NCBI GenBank assembly: GCA_046349315.1
Contig: JAXMCQ010000003.1
Location: 62,001-126,000, forward strand
Source: JAEUMG01 sp046349315
GTDB lineage: Bacteria > Pseudomonadota > Alphaproteobacteria > Rhizobiales > Aestuariivirgaceae
Direction: 5' to 3'
DNA: 64,000 nucleotides
The notes under the pieces were generated by a model, which saw nothing but the letters and a program-made list of their open reading frames with translations, had not been told where the DNA came from and ran no database searches. The position numbers were made by a program, and so were the translations under genes. Positions 16,392 to 24,012 of this stretch are shown here, in pieces (position 1 is the stretch's first letter; every line of letters begins with the position of its first letter).

Positions 16392-17326
16392 CGGGCTCTT
16401 GAGCCCAGCGCCTCGGCGATGAGTTCATGCTGGACGCAAACTGAGCTGACGCTCCTGAAGAAGGCGATGAGCTGGCGCGACGGGTCGGTGATCTTGTCGA
16501 AGCCTGAAAGAAAGGCGACGACGATGCCGATCTCGGTGCGGCCGTCGAGAACCATCCAGCCGCCGGCAAGCAGAATGATGGCGACGGCTGCCGAGTTGAT
16601 GCCGTTGATGATGGCGCGCGAGCCGAATTTGAGCCGATAACTGCCGAGCTGGAGTTCCATCACGCGGGCAAAGACCGGCTTGACGGCATCGGCATCGGCG
16701 GTGTTGTCGGTGCGCAAAGATGCGACCACGAGGTCGTTCGCCTGCCTCAGCGTGCGCACCCGCTCGGTGACGAGGAGATTGATCTTCTTCTGCACCCAAG
16801 GGACGAGGAATGTCTGGGGAATGGCGAGCGCGACAACAACAAGGCCGAGTGCCGGCTCGGTGAAAAGCATGTAGCCGAGCACGCTCAACAGCGTCCCCGC
16901 CTCGACGAGCGGTGCGGAAAAAGCCTCGCCGGTGAAGCGGCCGACTTTTTCGGCTTCCGCCGAGATCATGGTGAGAAGCGTGCCTGTCTTGTCGTCTTTC
17001 CGAGGCGCCTCGGCCGGAGCGCCGGCGATAGGCGCGCGATTGTCGAAGAGATCCTCGCGCAGCGTGCGAACGGTATTTTCGCCCAATGTGCTGCTGCGCA
17101 GATTGAGGACCCATTTGAGGATGGTCACGAGGACGGAGACGAGAAGGTAACCGCCGCAGAGAAGTGCGAGATTGGCGAGCGTGTCCTTGGCCGCGAGGCC
17201 GTTGATAATGTGGCGCTGGAATTCAAGCGGCGCCATGGCGAGGAGAGAGATCACCACGGCGAGGGCGACGAGCAGTATCTGCTGCCGGCCGGTAGTCGTC
17301 CAGATGTGACGATAGAAGGCGAGCAT
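16388..17326 (-). CDS. ABC exporter transmembrane domain protein without ATPase domain
   Basis: 312-residue membrane protein matching the type I ABC exporter transmembrane domain. Several hydrophobic helices are evident (for example residues 17-35, 53-72, 140-175, 240-262), with the coupling-helix-like segments RTLREDLFD and RVRTLRQANDLVVASL. The usual second half with Walker A/B motifs is absent and the protein ends soon after TMD helix 6, with no ATPase gene next to it. It may pair with an ATPase encoded elsewhere. Start supported by GGAGG at 6-base spacing. Confidence 0.7.
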   Translation of the reverse strand: MLAFYRHIWTTTGRQQILLVALAVVISLLAMAPLEFQRHIINGLAAKDTLANLALLCGGYLLVSVLVTILKWVLNLRSSTLGENTVRTLREDLFDNRAPIAGAPAEAPRKDDKTGTLLTMISAEAEKVGRFTGEAFSAPLVEAGTLLSVLGYMLFTEPALGLVVVALAIPQTFLVPWVQKKINLLVTERVRTLRQANDLVVASLRTDNTADADAVKPVFARVMELQLGSYRLKFGSRAIINGINSAAVAIILLAGGWMVLDGRTEIGIVVAFLSGFDKITDPSRQLIAFFRSVSSVCVQHELIAEALGSRAR

Positions 17327-17367
17327 GAGCAGCCTCCAAGGTGCGCGAGCGGGAAAGTGCGCCAGCG

Positions 17368-17745
17368 CTAGGGCATCGGGTTTATCCAGTAGCGGTCCGT
17401 CTTGTAGTAGTCGTGGATGCGCTCCTCATAGGCGCGCTCGCCCCAGCGCGGGGCCTCTTCCGGACCATAGGTCGGGGCATCGACCAGCATCGCCTTGGTC
17501 AAGGGCACGACATAGCCCTTGCGATCGCGATCATATTTGAGAACCGCCCAGGGCACGGGATGATGGCGCTCACCGATCCCTAGAAAGCCGCCGAAGGACA
17601 TGAGCGCATAGGCGATGCGGCCGGTTTCGGTATCGACCATGATATCATCGATACTGCCAAGCGCCTCGCCGCCAGTATTGTAGACGGGCGTGCCGCGGAT
17701 CGTGCCGGCGGAGATGAGGCTGCCGGAATTGGGGGAATTGGGCAT
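17368..17745 (-). CDS. PRC-barrel domain protein
   Basis: 125-residue PRC-barrel protein. The hallmark is VYNTGGEALGSIDDIMVDTETGRIAYALMSFGGFLGIGERHHPVPWAVLKYD. Such soluble beta-barrels serve diverse adaptor roles and no specific partner is visible. The ATG at 17745 preceded by GGAG is preferred; an upstream Met would add an unconserved 20-residue tail. It lies just after the copper operon on the same strand. Confidence 0.82.
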   Translation of the reverse strand: MPNSPNSGSLISAGTIRGTPVYNTGGEALGSIDDIMVDTETGRIAYALMSFGGFLGIGERHHPVPWAVLKYDRDRKGYVVPLTKAMLVDAPTYGPEEAPRWGERAYEERIHDYYKTDRYWINPMP

Positions 17746-17814
17746 GGGCGCGCTCCGTCGCGAGGTTGAAGAATCGTCCAATACTGGCGCGAGCGACGCC
17801 GGCAAAGCAAGGCT

Positions 17815-18411
17815 CTAGCCCGCCTGTTTCAGCAACTTGCGCATCTTGTCGAGGCGGCCCTCCGGCGTGTCGCCATAGGGGATGACGGTGACGAACTGGC
17901 CGTCGCGGTCCATGAGGTAGATCATGGCGGTGTGGCTCATGGTGTAGGAGCCGTCGCTGGTCGGCTGCTTGTCGTAATAGGCGCGGAAGGATTTGGCGAC
18001 AGCCTTGAGTTCCTCGGGCGTCGGCACCAAACCCTCCATGCGCGGATCGAAATTGCCGACATACTCCTTGAGCAGGGCAGCGGTGTCGCGTTCGGGATCG
18101 ACGGTAATGAAGAACATGCGGAAGTCTTTGCCCTCTTCGCCCAGTTCGCCCAACGTCTGGGTCATTTCATAGAGCGTCGTGGGGCACACTTCCGGACAAT
18201 GGGTGAAGCCGAAGAAGACGCCGTAGGGATGACCGTGCAGTTTCTCGCTGTCGACAATGCCGCCATTGGCGGAGGCGAGTTTGAAGGGGCCGCCCACGGC
18301 CAGCGCGCCGCCGGTGGGACCGCGCATGAACTGGCCATAGAGGAGGATGGCGGCGAGCACCGCCGCCACCCCCAGGACGACCGATCCGAAGATCAGACGC
18401 GACTTGCGCAT
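17815..18411 (-). CDS. SCO1/SenC family copper metallochaperone
   Basis: 198-residue SCO1/SenC protein anchored by one N-terminal membrane helix (residues 7-27), with a thioredoxin-fold domain in the periplasm. The copper ligands are present: Cys72 and Cys76 in CPEVCP and His160 in YTMSHTAMIY. The family delivers copper to, or reduces, the Cu(A) site of respiratory oxidases. Last gene of the four-gene copper operon, about 10 bases after the PCuAC gene. No oxidase genes are in the window. Confidence 0.92.
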   Translation of the reverse strand: MRKSRLIFGSVVLGVAAVLAAILLYGQFMRGPTGGALAVGGPFKLASANGGIVDSEKLHGHPYGVFFGFTHCPEVCPTTLYEMTQTLGELGEEGKDFRMFFITVDPERDTAALLKEYVGNFDPRMEGLVPTPEELKAVAKSFRAYYDKQPTSDGSYTMSHTAMIYLMDRDGQFVTVIPYGDTPEGRLDKMRKLLKQAG

Positions 18412-18421
18412 GCTTGCGTCC

Positions 18422-18895
18422 TCAATTCATGCCGGCGTCGGGCGCTTCGACTTCATAGTCGACGTCGACGGTGCCGGCTTTCTCGAAGGTGAGCGTGCCC
18501 TCGAAGGCCGTGCCTTCGACCGGGCGCTCCTTCAAGTCCATAAACATGATGTGGAAGGAACCGGGCTTCAGCACGACCGAACCGCCGGCCGGAATGACAA
18601 GGCCGTCCTTCAATTCGTTCATCTTCATGACGCCATTGTCCATCGACATCTCATGGATCTGGACGTTGTCGCTGATCGCAGCCGTGGCCTTGATGAGGCG
18701 GTCGTCGGTCTTGCCGTGATTGGTAATCGTGAAGAAGCCGGCACCGGAACTTGCAGCCGGCAAGGGCTGGCGAGTCCAAGGGTGTTCGATTTCGAGATCG
18801 CCGATCTTCGCTTCATGGGCATGGCCCGTGGCGATGGAAAAGCCGGCGGCAACTGTGAGAGATACTGCGAAGGCAAATTCTCTGATGAGACGCAT
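18422..18895 (-). CDS. PCuAC-family periplasmic copper chaperone
   Basis: 157-residue secreted protein with a signal peptide ending near ATGHAHEAK. The Cu(I)-binding pattern H-x10-M-x22-H-x-M is visible as His81, Met92, His115 and Met117. PCuAC proteins donate copper to cytochrome oxidases and to SCO partners, consistent with the adjacent SCO1 gene. The ATG at 18895 has AAGGA at good spacing. The genes before and after lie within 20 bases on the same strand. Confidence 0.92.
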   Translation of the reverse strand: MRLIREFAFAVSLTVAAGFSIATGHAHEAKIGDLEIEHPWTRQPLPAASSGAGFFTITNHGKTDDRLIKATAAISDNVQIHEMSMDNGVMKMNELKDGLVIPAGGSVVLKPGSFHIMFMDLKERPVEGTAFEGTLTFEKAGTVDVDYEVEAPDAGMN

Positions 18896-18911
18896 GATAG
18901 TTTTTCCTTGT

Positions 18912-20306
18912 TCAAGCATTCTGGAATCCGACTTCCTTGAGCCGCTTGGGCAGCAGGAAATCGATGATGGCGAAGGCTATGATGGCGAGGCCGGTCAAGG
19001 GGAAGAGGACCGCGACCACGATTCCAGCACCGAGGACGAAGCGCGGGACGCGATAGTCGCGCGGATAGCGCGGCGCACCGAGCGAGCCGACCGGACGGCG
19101 TTTCCACCACATGACGAGGCCCGATATGGTGACAAAAATCACCGACAGGCAGTAGAGCGTGTTGAGAACGGTGTTCCACCAGCCCATGGTCGCCTCATGG
19201 AGCGCGATGCCGACCGCCATGGCCTTGCCAGGCAAGCTGTAATCGGCAAAGCGGACATCGGCGAGGATCTTGCCGGTGTACTGATCGATGTGGACAGTGC
19301 GATCGCCCATTGGATCGGTCGTATCGGCATCCATGGAATCGGCGGAGATCGTGTAGACGCCCTTCTCCCCGGCCGGCAGATTGATGCGGAACTGCTCGTC
19401 AAACCCGATCGCGCGGGCGAAGGCGGCAACGCTATCGAGGTTGACGGGCATGCCTTCGGGCAATCCGCTCGCGCCGGCATTCGAACCCGATTCGGGCATT
19501 TTCGTCTGTTCGAGCGCCCAAGGCACTTCCTTCAGGGCGCCGTGATTCATGCTGGCATGGGTCTCGTCGGAGAGCGGGACATTGTCCCACTTCTCGGCCG
19601 GAAACGTGCTCCAGGCCTGGGTCATCTTCTCGCCCCACACGCCAGCCCAAGTGAGTCCAGAAACGAAGAAGAAGAGCAGGATGATCGAGATCCATGCGCC
19701 CAGGGTCGAATGAAGCTCCTTCCATAGAGCCCTGCCCTGTAGCGTGATATTGGGCACCAAGGCGGCAAAGAAACCGCCATTGCGCGGCCACCACAGATAG
19801 AGACCTGTCAGCACCATGACGATGCCGAGGCCGGCGGCGATCTCGATCAGCCGGTCGCCAAGCGTGCCCATGAAGAAGCTGCCGTGGATCTTGTCGGCCC
19901 AGTAAAACCAGGTGTCATCTTTCACAATCGTGCCGAGCACCTTCGGGCCATGCGGATCGACAGCAACGACATGGGCCAAGTCATTGGCTGTGACCACGAA
20001 CACATTGGCGCGATCGGGCGATTGTGGGACGACAAGCATGGTCGTCGCCCCGTCGGGTATCGCCGCCTGTGCCGCCTTCGCCTGGTCGACGAGGCTGGCA
20101 CGCTCGCCACCCGGGGTCACGTAGTATTTCTTGCCGAGAAAGGTCTCGATCGAATTGCCATAGACCATGATGAGGCCGGTGGTGGCCAGCATCAGGAGGA
20201 AGGGCGCAACATAGAGGCCGGCATAGAAGTGCCAACGCCAGATCGCGCGATAAAGTCTCGAACTGGCAGCGGGATCGCGCTGCTGTTCAACGGAAATGGA
20301 AGACAT
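18912..20306 (-). CDS. PepSY-associated membrane protein (PiuB-like)
   Basis: 464-residue PepSY-TM protein. It opens IWRWHFYAGLYVAPFLLMLATTGLIMV, the family's first helix, followed by a periplasmic PepSY-type region, membrane helices near GLGIVMVLTGLYLWWPR and ILLFFFVSGLTWAGVWGEKM, and two C-terminal helices. Homologues accompany iron or copper uptake genes and may reduce metal or assist receptor function. The ATG at 20306 follows GAGGGGA. It is second in the copper operon; the overlap at the 5' end with the DUF2946-like frame would be avoided by this start. Confidence 0.82.
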   Translation of the reverse strand: MSSISVEQQRDPAASSRLYRAIWRWHFYAGLYVAPFLLMLATTGLIMVYGNSIETFLGKKYYVTPGGERASLVDQAKAAQAAIPDGATTMLVVPQSPDRANVFVVTANDLAHVVAVDPHGPKVLGTIVKDDTWFYWADKIHGSFFMGTLGDRLIEIAAGLGIVMVLTGLYLWWPRNGGFFAALVPNITLQGRALWKELHSTLGAWISIILLFFFVSGLTWAGVWGEKMTQAWSTFPAEKWDNVPLSDETHASMNHGALKEVPWALEQTKMPESGSNAGASGLPEGMPVNLDSVAAFARAIGFDEQFRINLPAGEKGVYTISADSMDADTTDPMGDRTVHIDQYTGKILADVRFADYSLPGKAMAVGIALHEATMGWWNTVLNTLYCLSVIFVTISGLVMWWKRRPVGSLGAPRYPRDYRVPRFVLGAGIVVAVLFPLTGLAIIAFAIIDFLLPKRLKEVGFQNA

Positions 20307-20371
20307 GGGATTCCCCTCGTCATCAAACGCCATTATTCGCCACGCGGAGTGCGCGCGGCGGCGAAGATCAA

Positions 20372-20770
20372 TCAGACGATGAGGGAGGTTGGGGGTCCGC
20401 GCGGCGGCGAGCCGAAACGCCACAGCAGTAGATCGGGCGGCGAGATGGCGGTTGCTACAAAGACAACCGCGCTCGCCGGCTGATTGGGGAGGAGAGTCGC
20501 TCCTGCATTGCCGGGGACGCCAGGCGCGCAGGTCGCGCATCCAACCGTGCAGAGCACGCATTGCTGGTCATGCGAGGCGGGCGCCCTGCCCTGATCCTGC
20601 GCGCCATTGGGCGTGCAGATCGACAGCCCGAGATCGCGCGCCAAGGCCTGCTCGGCCGAAAGCGGGACGGCCGGAATGACGCCAAGGACGATTGGCAGAA
20701 GCAATAGCGCGATAAGCCACCGTGCCCAGGCACGGCGGCTGCGCATTGTCATGACAAGCCCCGACTTCAT
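20372..20770 (-). CDS. DUF2946-like cysteine-rich membrane-associated protein
   Basis: 132-residue protein with an N-terminal hydrophobic segment (WLIALLLLPIVLGVIPAVPLSA) and a metal-binding-like region HDQQCVLCTVGCATCAP, then a second hydrophobic stretch. The pattern fits the DUF2946 family that precedes PepSY and copper-chaperone genes in proteobacteria. A copper-related role is inferred from the operon. First gene of the copper operon; a second possible start lies 18 bases downstream. Confidence 0.7.
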   Translation of the reverse strand: MKSGLVMTMRSRRAWARWLIALLLLPIVLGVIPAVPLSAEQALARDLGLSICTPNGAQDQGRAPASHDQQCVLCTVGCATCAPGVPGNAGATLLPNQPASAVVFVATAISPPDLLLWRFGSPPRGPPTSLIV

Positions 20771-20819
20771 GGCGGCACTATCGCCCGCGAAGGATCGGCC
20801 TGTCCAAGGTCCAAAGGTC

Positions 20820-20863
20820 GCAGCAAAAGAAGTCGAAAGGCCCCTGCTCCGCCCGTTTGCTGC
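20820..20863 (-). terminator. Hairpin directly after the CbiM-like gene
   Basis: Eight-base arms GCAGCAAA and TTTGCTGC enclose about 28 bases and begin immediately after the stop codon at 20864. There is no U-run afterwards, so it may be a weak or Rho-assisted terminator or only an mRNA structure. Whether the riboswitch transcript reads on into the copper operon depends on it. Confidence 0.35.
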
Positions 20864-21541
20864 TCAGGCTGGCTTGAAAAGCCGCGTTTCCAGGAACCGG
20901 CTACCCCGCAGCGCATGGAGCATCTTGGCGATCGCCAGCACGCCAACATCGACCAGCGGTTCAACGACGATGACCAGCAGGTACGCGCCACCGAAGCTCG
21001 TAATCGCCGCGAAGTTTGCCATCGAGAAACCCTGGCCGTAGAGCGCCCAGAATGCGACCCAGGCGACAATCCCAGCCTGATAAGCGGTCGATAACGCAAG
21101 CGCCTGGCGATACTTCAACTCAACATAGGGCGTGCTCGGCGCGATGATGCGCCTGGCGAGTGCCTGGACCGCAAAGAGAGGCACAAGCAACGTCGTGACA
21201 TTCATGCCGTATTGCGGGATGTCGAAGGGCGCAAAGAAGAGGCCCTGCACAAGGAGCCCAAGTACCAGGCCGATGGCTGCCGGTGCGGCACCGAACAAGA
21301 GAAATAGGGTTGACCCCAGAATGAGGTGAACCTCCGAAACGCCAACAGGATAGTGCGGCAGAATCTCGAAGAACGTGAAGACGAGGGCCGTAGTTACAAC
21401 ACTGCGACAGGCGAGCGAAGCCAGGCCTCGGGTTCCCACATCTCTCCAAGCGAGTTTTGCAGAATATGAGACCGCGCCGGCGGCCGTTACATAGCTCAGC
21501 CAAATCTTATTGTCGGCCACCAGGCCGGGTTCGATATGCAT
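20864..21541 (-). CDS. CbiM-like energy-coupling-factor permease, probable cobalt transporter
   Basis: 225-residue polytopic membrane protein beginning MHIEPGLV; Met1 and His2 are the metal-site residues of CbiM/NikM S-components. About six hydrophobic helices follow, including VHLILGSTLFLLFGAAPAAIGLVLGLLVQGLFF, the family core. No CbiQ or CbiO genes are adjacent, so it is either a solo transporter or shares a module elsewhere. A cobalamin riboswitch and an AGGAGAG ribosome-binding site lie upstream, which supports Co2+ uptake for B12 synthesis. Confidence 0.82.
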   Translation of the reverse strand: MHIEPGLVADNKIWLSYVTAAGAVSYSAKLAWRDVGTRGLASLACRSVVTTALVFTFFEILPHYPVGVSEVHLILGSTLFLLFGAAPAAIGLVLGLLVQGLFFAPFDIPQYGMNVTTLLVPLFAVQALARRIIAPSTPYVELKYRQALALSTAYQAGIVAWVAFWALYGQGFSMANFAAITSFGGAYLLVIVVEPLVDVGVLAIAKMLHALRGSRFLETRLFKPA

Positions 21542-21553
21542 GTTTCTCTCCTT

Positions 21554-21571
21554 GCCGTCTCACCCGACGGC
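21554..21571 (-). promoter_or_regulatory. Putative riboswitch expression-platform hairpin
   Basis: GCCGTC and GACGGC form a six-base stem directly before the AGGAGAG ribosome-binding site of the CbiM-like gene. It is placed to act as the translational switch of the upstream cobalamin aptamer. Confidence 0.45.
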
Positions 21572-21589
21572 GGTTGCAGGTTTCATGCT

Positions 21590-21785
21590 CCGGCAGGTCT
21601 CCTGGCTCGCGGGTCGATGGCGATCCGGGCCTTCCCAGCCGCATCAGGCCAGTGGCGTGTCCGGACGCCTCTCCGCATACAGTTGCGGGGGCAGCTGCGG
21701 ATTCGGCCCCGATTTGGGTCGCCCTTACCGCATTCCCTTTTCGGCCGGACTCCTGGTTGGGAAAGCCCGGCACCAAAGCATTTAG
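21590..21785 (-). ncRNA. Cobalamin riboswitch
   Basis: Read on the minus strand, the conserved cobalamin aptamer elements occur in order: GGTGCC near 21774, AAAAGGGAATGCGGT, GAATCCGCAGCTGCCCCCGC followed by AACTGTA, GCCACTGG, CTGGGAAGGC and finally GACCCGCGAGCCAGGAGACCTGCC near 21590. The order and spacing match the B12 box fold. It should repress the CbiM-like gene when adenosylcobalamin is plentiful. It occupies most of the 346-base gap between the permease and the divergent marC-like gene. Confidence 0.95.
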
Positions 21786-21887
21786 AATCGTAACCGGAAT
21801 TTTGCGGCAATAGAAGGGGCCACGTTTAGCCACTGCTTGACTCCACTCCATTCTCCATGCGGTTGTGCCGAGAACGGGGGTCCATCG

Positions 21888-22523
21888 ATGCACTATGATA
21901 CGTTCATCACCGATTTCATGACGCTCATCGTCACCATCGAGCCGTTCGCGGTGATCCCGGTCTTCCTCGCGCTGACCGGCGGGATGAGCGCAAGCGATCG
22001 ACGCTGGGTCGCGCTCATGTCCTGTGTGGTTGCGGCGATCATCCTCCTGTTCTTTCTCGTCCTTGGTCAAATCCTGCTGGAAGCCATCGGCATATCGCTG
22101 CCGGCCTTCCGCCTCGCCGGCGGACTTGTGCTGCTGACGCTTGGGCTCAGGATGATCTACGGGACGGGCGAGAACGACAAGAATGCAGAGGTCCCGATAA
22201 AGCCTCGCGCAGCGAAAGACATCATCGTCTTCCCGCTGGCGACGCCAATGCTCGCCGGAGGCGGCGCCATCACCGCAATCGTGGTGTTGACCGACAATCA
22301 TCAATATTCGGTATTTCACCAGACAGCGACGGCCGCCACCCTGATGTTGGTGATCGTGCTCAGTTATCTGACGCTATTGCTCGCATCACCGATCCAGAGA
22401 CTGATCGGCGAGACGGGCACCAATGTCGTCGGCCGCATCATGGGACTAATCCTGACCGCGCTCGCGATGCAGACCTTCATCAACGCCCTCAGGAGTGTCC
22501 TGCCCGCAGGGACGATTCTTTAA
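21888..22523 (+). CDS. MarC family integral membrane protein
   Basis: 211-residue MarC/YhgN-family protein with about six membrane helices. LIVTIEPFAVIPVFLALTGGMS, LPAFRLAGGLVLLTLGLRMIYG and FPLATPMLAGGGAITAIVVL are characteristic repeat segments. Function in the family is not established; the old link to multiple antibiotic resistance is not supported. The ATG at 21888 is used, as the longer frame would begin within the divergent promoter/riboswitch gap. Confidence 0.85.
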   Translation: MHYDTFITDFMTLIVTIEPFAVIPVFLALTGGMSASDRRWVALMSCVVAAIILLFFLVLGQILLEAIGISLPAFRLAGGLVLLTLGLRMIYGTGENDKNAEVPIKPRAAKDIIVFPLATPMLAGGGAITAIVVLTDNHQYSVFHQTATAATLMLVIVLSYLTLLLASPIQRLIGETGTNVVGRIMGLILTALAMQTFINALRSVLPAGTIL

Positions 22524-22546
22524 TGCGCGATCAGCTTTGGAAGCAT

Positions 22547-22560
22547 TTGACCTCGGTCAA
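22547..22560. promoter_or_regulatory. FNR/FixK-type box upstream of the HicA-like gene
   Basis: TTGACCTCGGTCAA fits TTGA-N6-TCAA exactly. It is centred about 58 bases upstream of the start at 22612, so a class II site would give a start of transcription near 22595, just before the AGGAG ribosome-binding site at 22601-22605. Confidence 0.55.
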
Positions 22561-22611
22561 TGTGGAAGCAGTCCGGTTGGCCCAGTTTTCCAACATCAGT
22601 AGGAGAATTGA

Positions 22612-22878
22612 ATGAATCATCGCCATCGCAAGATCCTGCACAGCCTATTTTCGCACCCATTGCCGAGCAATGTCCATCTCCACGACGCGGAGACGGTCCT
22701 ACGGGAGATGGGCGCCGAGGTCGATCATAACGCGCATGGGCGCCTGAGCGCCAGATTCAATGGGCAGGCGGTTACCCTGCATGGCGCCGATCACGGCCTG
22801 AGCAAGGACGAGGTCGTCAAACTGCGCAAGTTCATCGAGGCGGCCGGCGTCGAGCCTGCGAGAGACTATCCGGTGTGA
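22612..22878 (+). CDS. Small HicA-like fold protein, hypothetical
   Basis: 88-residue histidine-rich protein. HLHDAETVLREMGAEVDHNAHGRLSARFNGQAVTLH followed by LSKDEVVKLRKFIEAAGV follows the helix-strand-strand-strand-helix order of HicA-type dsRBD toxins. The G-S-H-H segment with the catalytic His of HicA is replaced by HGRL, and no HicB antitoxin gene is adjacent, so toxin activity is doubtful. A good AGGAG site precedes the ATG and an FNR-type box lies upstream. Confidence 0.6.
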   Translation: MNHRHRKILHSLFSHPLPSNVHLHDAETVLREMGAEVDHNAHGRLSARFNGQAVTLHGADHGLSKDEVVKLRKFIEAAGVEPARDYPV

Positions 22879-22917
22879 GCGGCGCCCCAACATGTTCGCC
22901 GGGGCGCCCTGCCCTGG

Positions 22918-23901
22918 TCACGCGGTTTGGGCGTGACTGCCGAAGTACAGGAACTCGCGATCCATTTTCGATACATCGGCCGGCGAGAGATTGAGCGTCG
23001 GTCCATCCAGCAGCTTGAAGCTCTTTTGCTGTTTGACCCATTCATCTGCCGACTGGAGCGTTGACAGGGTGTAGGTTGTCGTCTCGTTCAAGTAGTGGGT
23101 CGGAATGACGATCTTGGGCTTGAGCTTTTCGACGACCATGTTGCCCTGGTCGTATGACAGGATGTGCTGCGAACCGTCGACCGGGAGTGTCAATACGTCG
23201 ACTTGGCCGACCGAGTCCCAAAAGCCCGCAGCCGGATTGTGACGGTTATCGCCCCAGATCAGCGTGCGAATGCCGCCCGCCTCGATGAGGTAGGAGACCA
23301 TGTCCATGTGACCGGGATTGTTCGGCGGGCAGGCCTGTACGCCGAACTCGGCCAGCGCGTTCGTCCATTTGTACCAGCCCGGCGCCATGCAGGCGTGCTT
23401 GTCGGCAAAGCCGGTAATCTTGAAATCAGCAAAACCAAAGTTGCCGGCCATACGGTCGAGAACCATGGTCGAGGCGGGCCGGTCGACGGCGTCGTGATCG
23501 AAGTGGGTATGCGTCGAGAGCGTGATGTCGACGAGCGTCTCGGGAAATTTCTGCTTGAACCACAGCCCCCAGGCGCCCGACGGGTCGTCACGCCAGGGAT
23601 CGAAGAGAAGGGTCGCCCCGCCCGGCGAGGTCAGTTTCAGCGCGCAATGACCGTAGTAATCGATGCGCAGGCCGGCATCCGGGAAGCTTTTGGCCTCCTG
23701 CAGTTCGATGACGTGATTGTTGTTGCCTGGCTGCGTCCAGTCGGTCGATTGCGCCTTGGCTTCGCGCGGCATGAGAGTGCCGGCGGTTGCGGCAATCCCG
23801 GCCGCGCCGGCCGCCACGAAGAAGCTGCGCCGCGACAAGGGCGATGATTCAGGCGCCTGGCGGCCATCATAGGCGATCGGGGTTAGATCTTTGTTGTCCA
23901 T
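22918..23901 (-). CDS. Tat-exported metallo-beta-lactamase-fold hydrolase
   Basis: 327-residue MBL-fold protein (UlaG-like). The N-terminus LSRRSFFVAAGAAGIAATAG is a twin-arginine signal with an AKAQS cleavage region. Metal ligands are in STHTHFDHDAVD (H-x-H-x-D-H), with further His in NNPGHMD and IPTHYLNE. Folding in the cytoplasm before Tat export fits a metalloenzyme. ATG at 23901 follows GAGGGAA. It lies downstream of a GAF-LuxR regulator on the same strand; substrate unknown. Confidence 0.85.
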   Translation of the reverse strand: MDNKDLTPIAYDGRQAPESSPLSRRSFFVAAGAAGIAATAGTLMPREAKAQSTDWTQPGNNNHVIELQEAKSFPDAGLRIDYYGHCALKLTSPGGATLLFDPWRDDPSGAWGLWFKQKFPETLVDITLSTHTHFDHDAVDRPASTMVLDRMAGNFGFADFKITGFADKHACMAPGWYKWTNALAEFGVQACPPNNPGHMDMVSYLIEAGGIRTLIWGDNRHNPAAGFWDSVGQVDVLTLPVDGSQHILSYDQGNMVVEKLKPKIVIPTHYLNETTTYTLSTLQSADEWVKQQKSFKLLDGPTLNLSPADVSKMDREFLYFGSHAQTA

Positions 23902-23994
23902 GTGAGTTCCCTCAGTTGCTGCGTCCTGGCGGGCGCCAACCAACGGTAACAAAGGGAAAGCCCGCGACAGATATGAGGTCTCTCAGGTCAGTCT

Positions 23995-24011
23995 ATGGGG
24001 GAAAACCCCAT
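23995..24011. promoter_or_regulatory. Palindrome between GAF-LuxR regulator and MBL gene
   Basis: ATGGGGGAAAACCCCAT is an inverted repeat with six-base arms around a five-base centre, beginning one base beyond the regulator stop and about 95 bases before the MBL start. It has no following U-run, so an operator for the adjacent LuxR-type protein is as likely as a terminator. Confidence 0.4.
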
Positions 24012-24012
24012 A

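Noticed and set aside
22612..22878. A HicAB toxin-antitoxin module
   Set aside because: No antitoxin gene is adjacent and the catalytic histidine region of HicA is not present.
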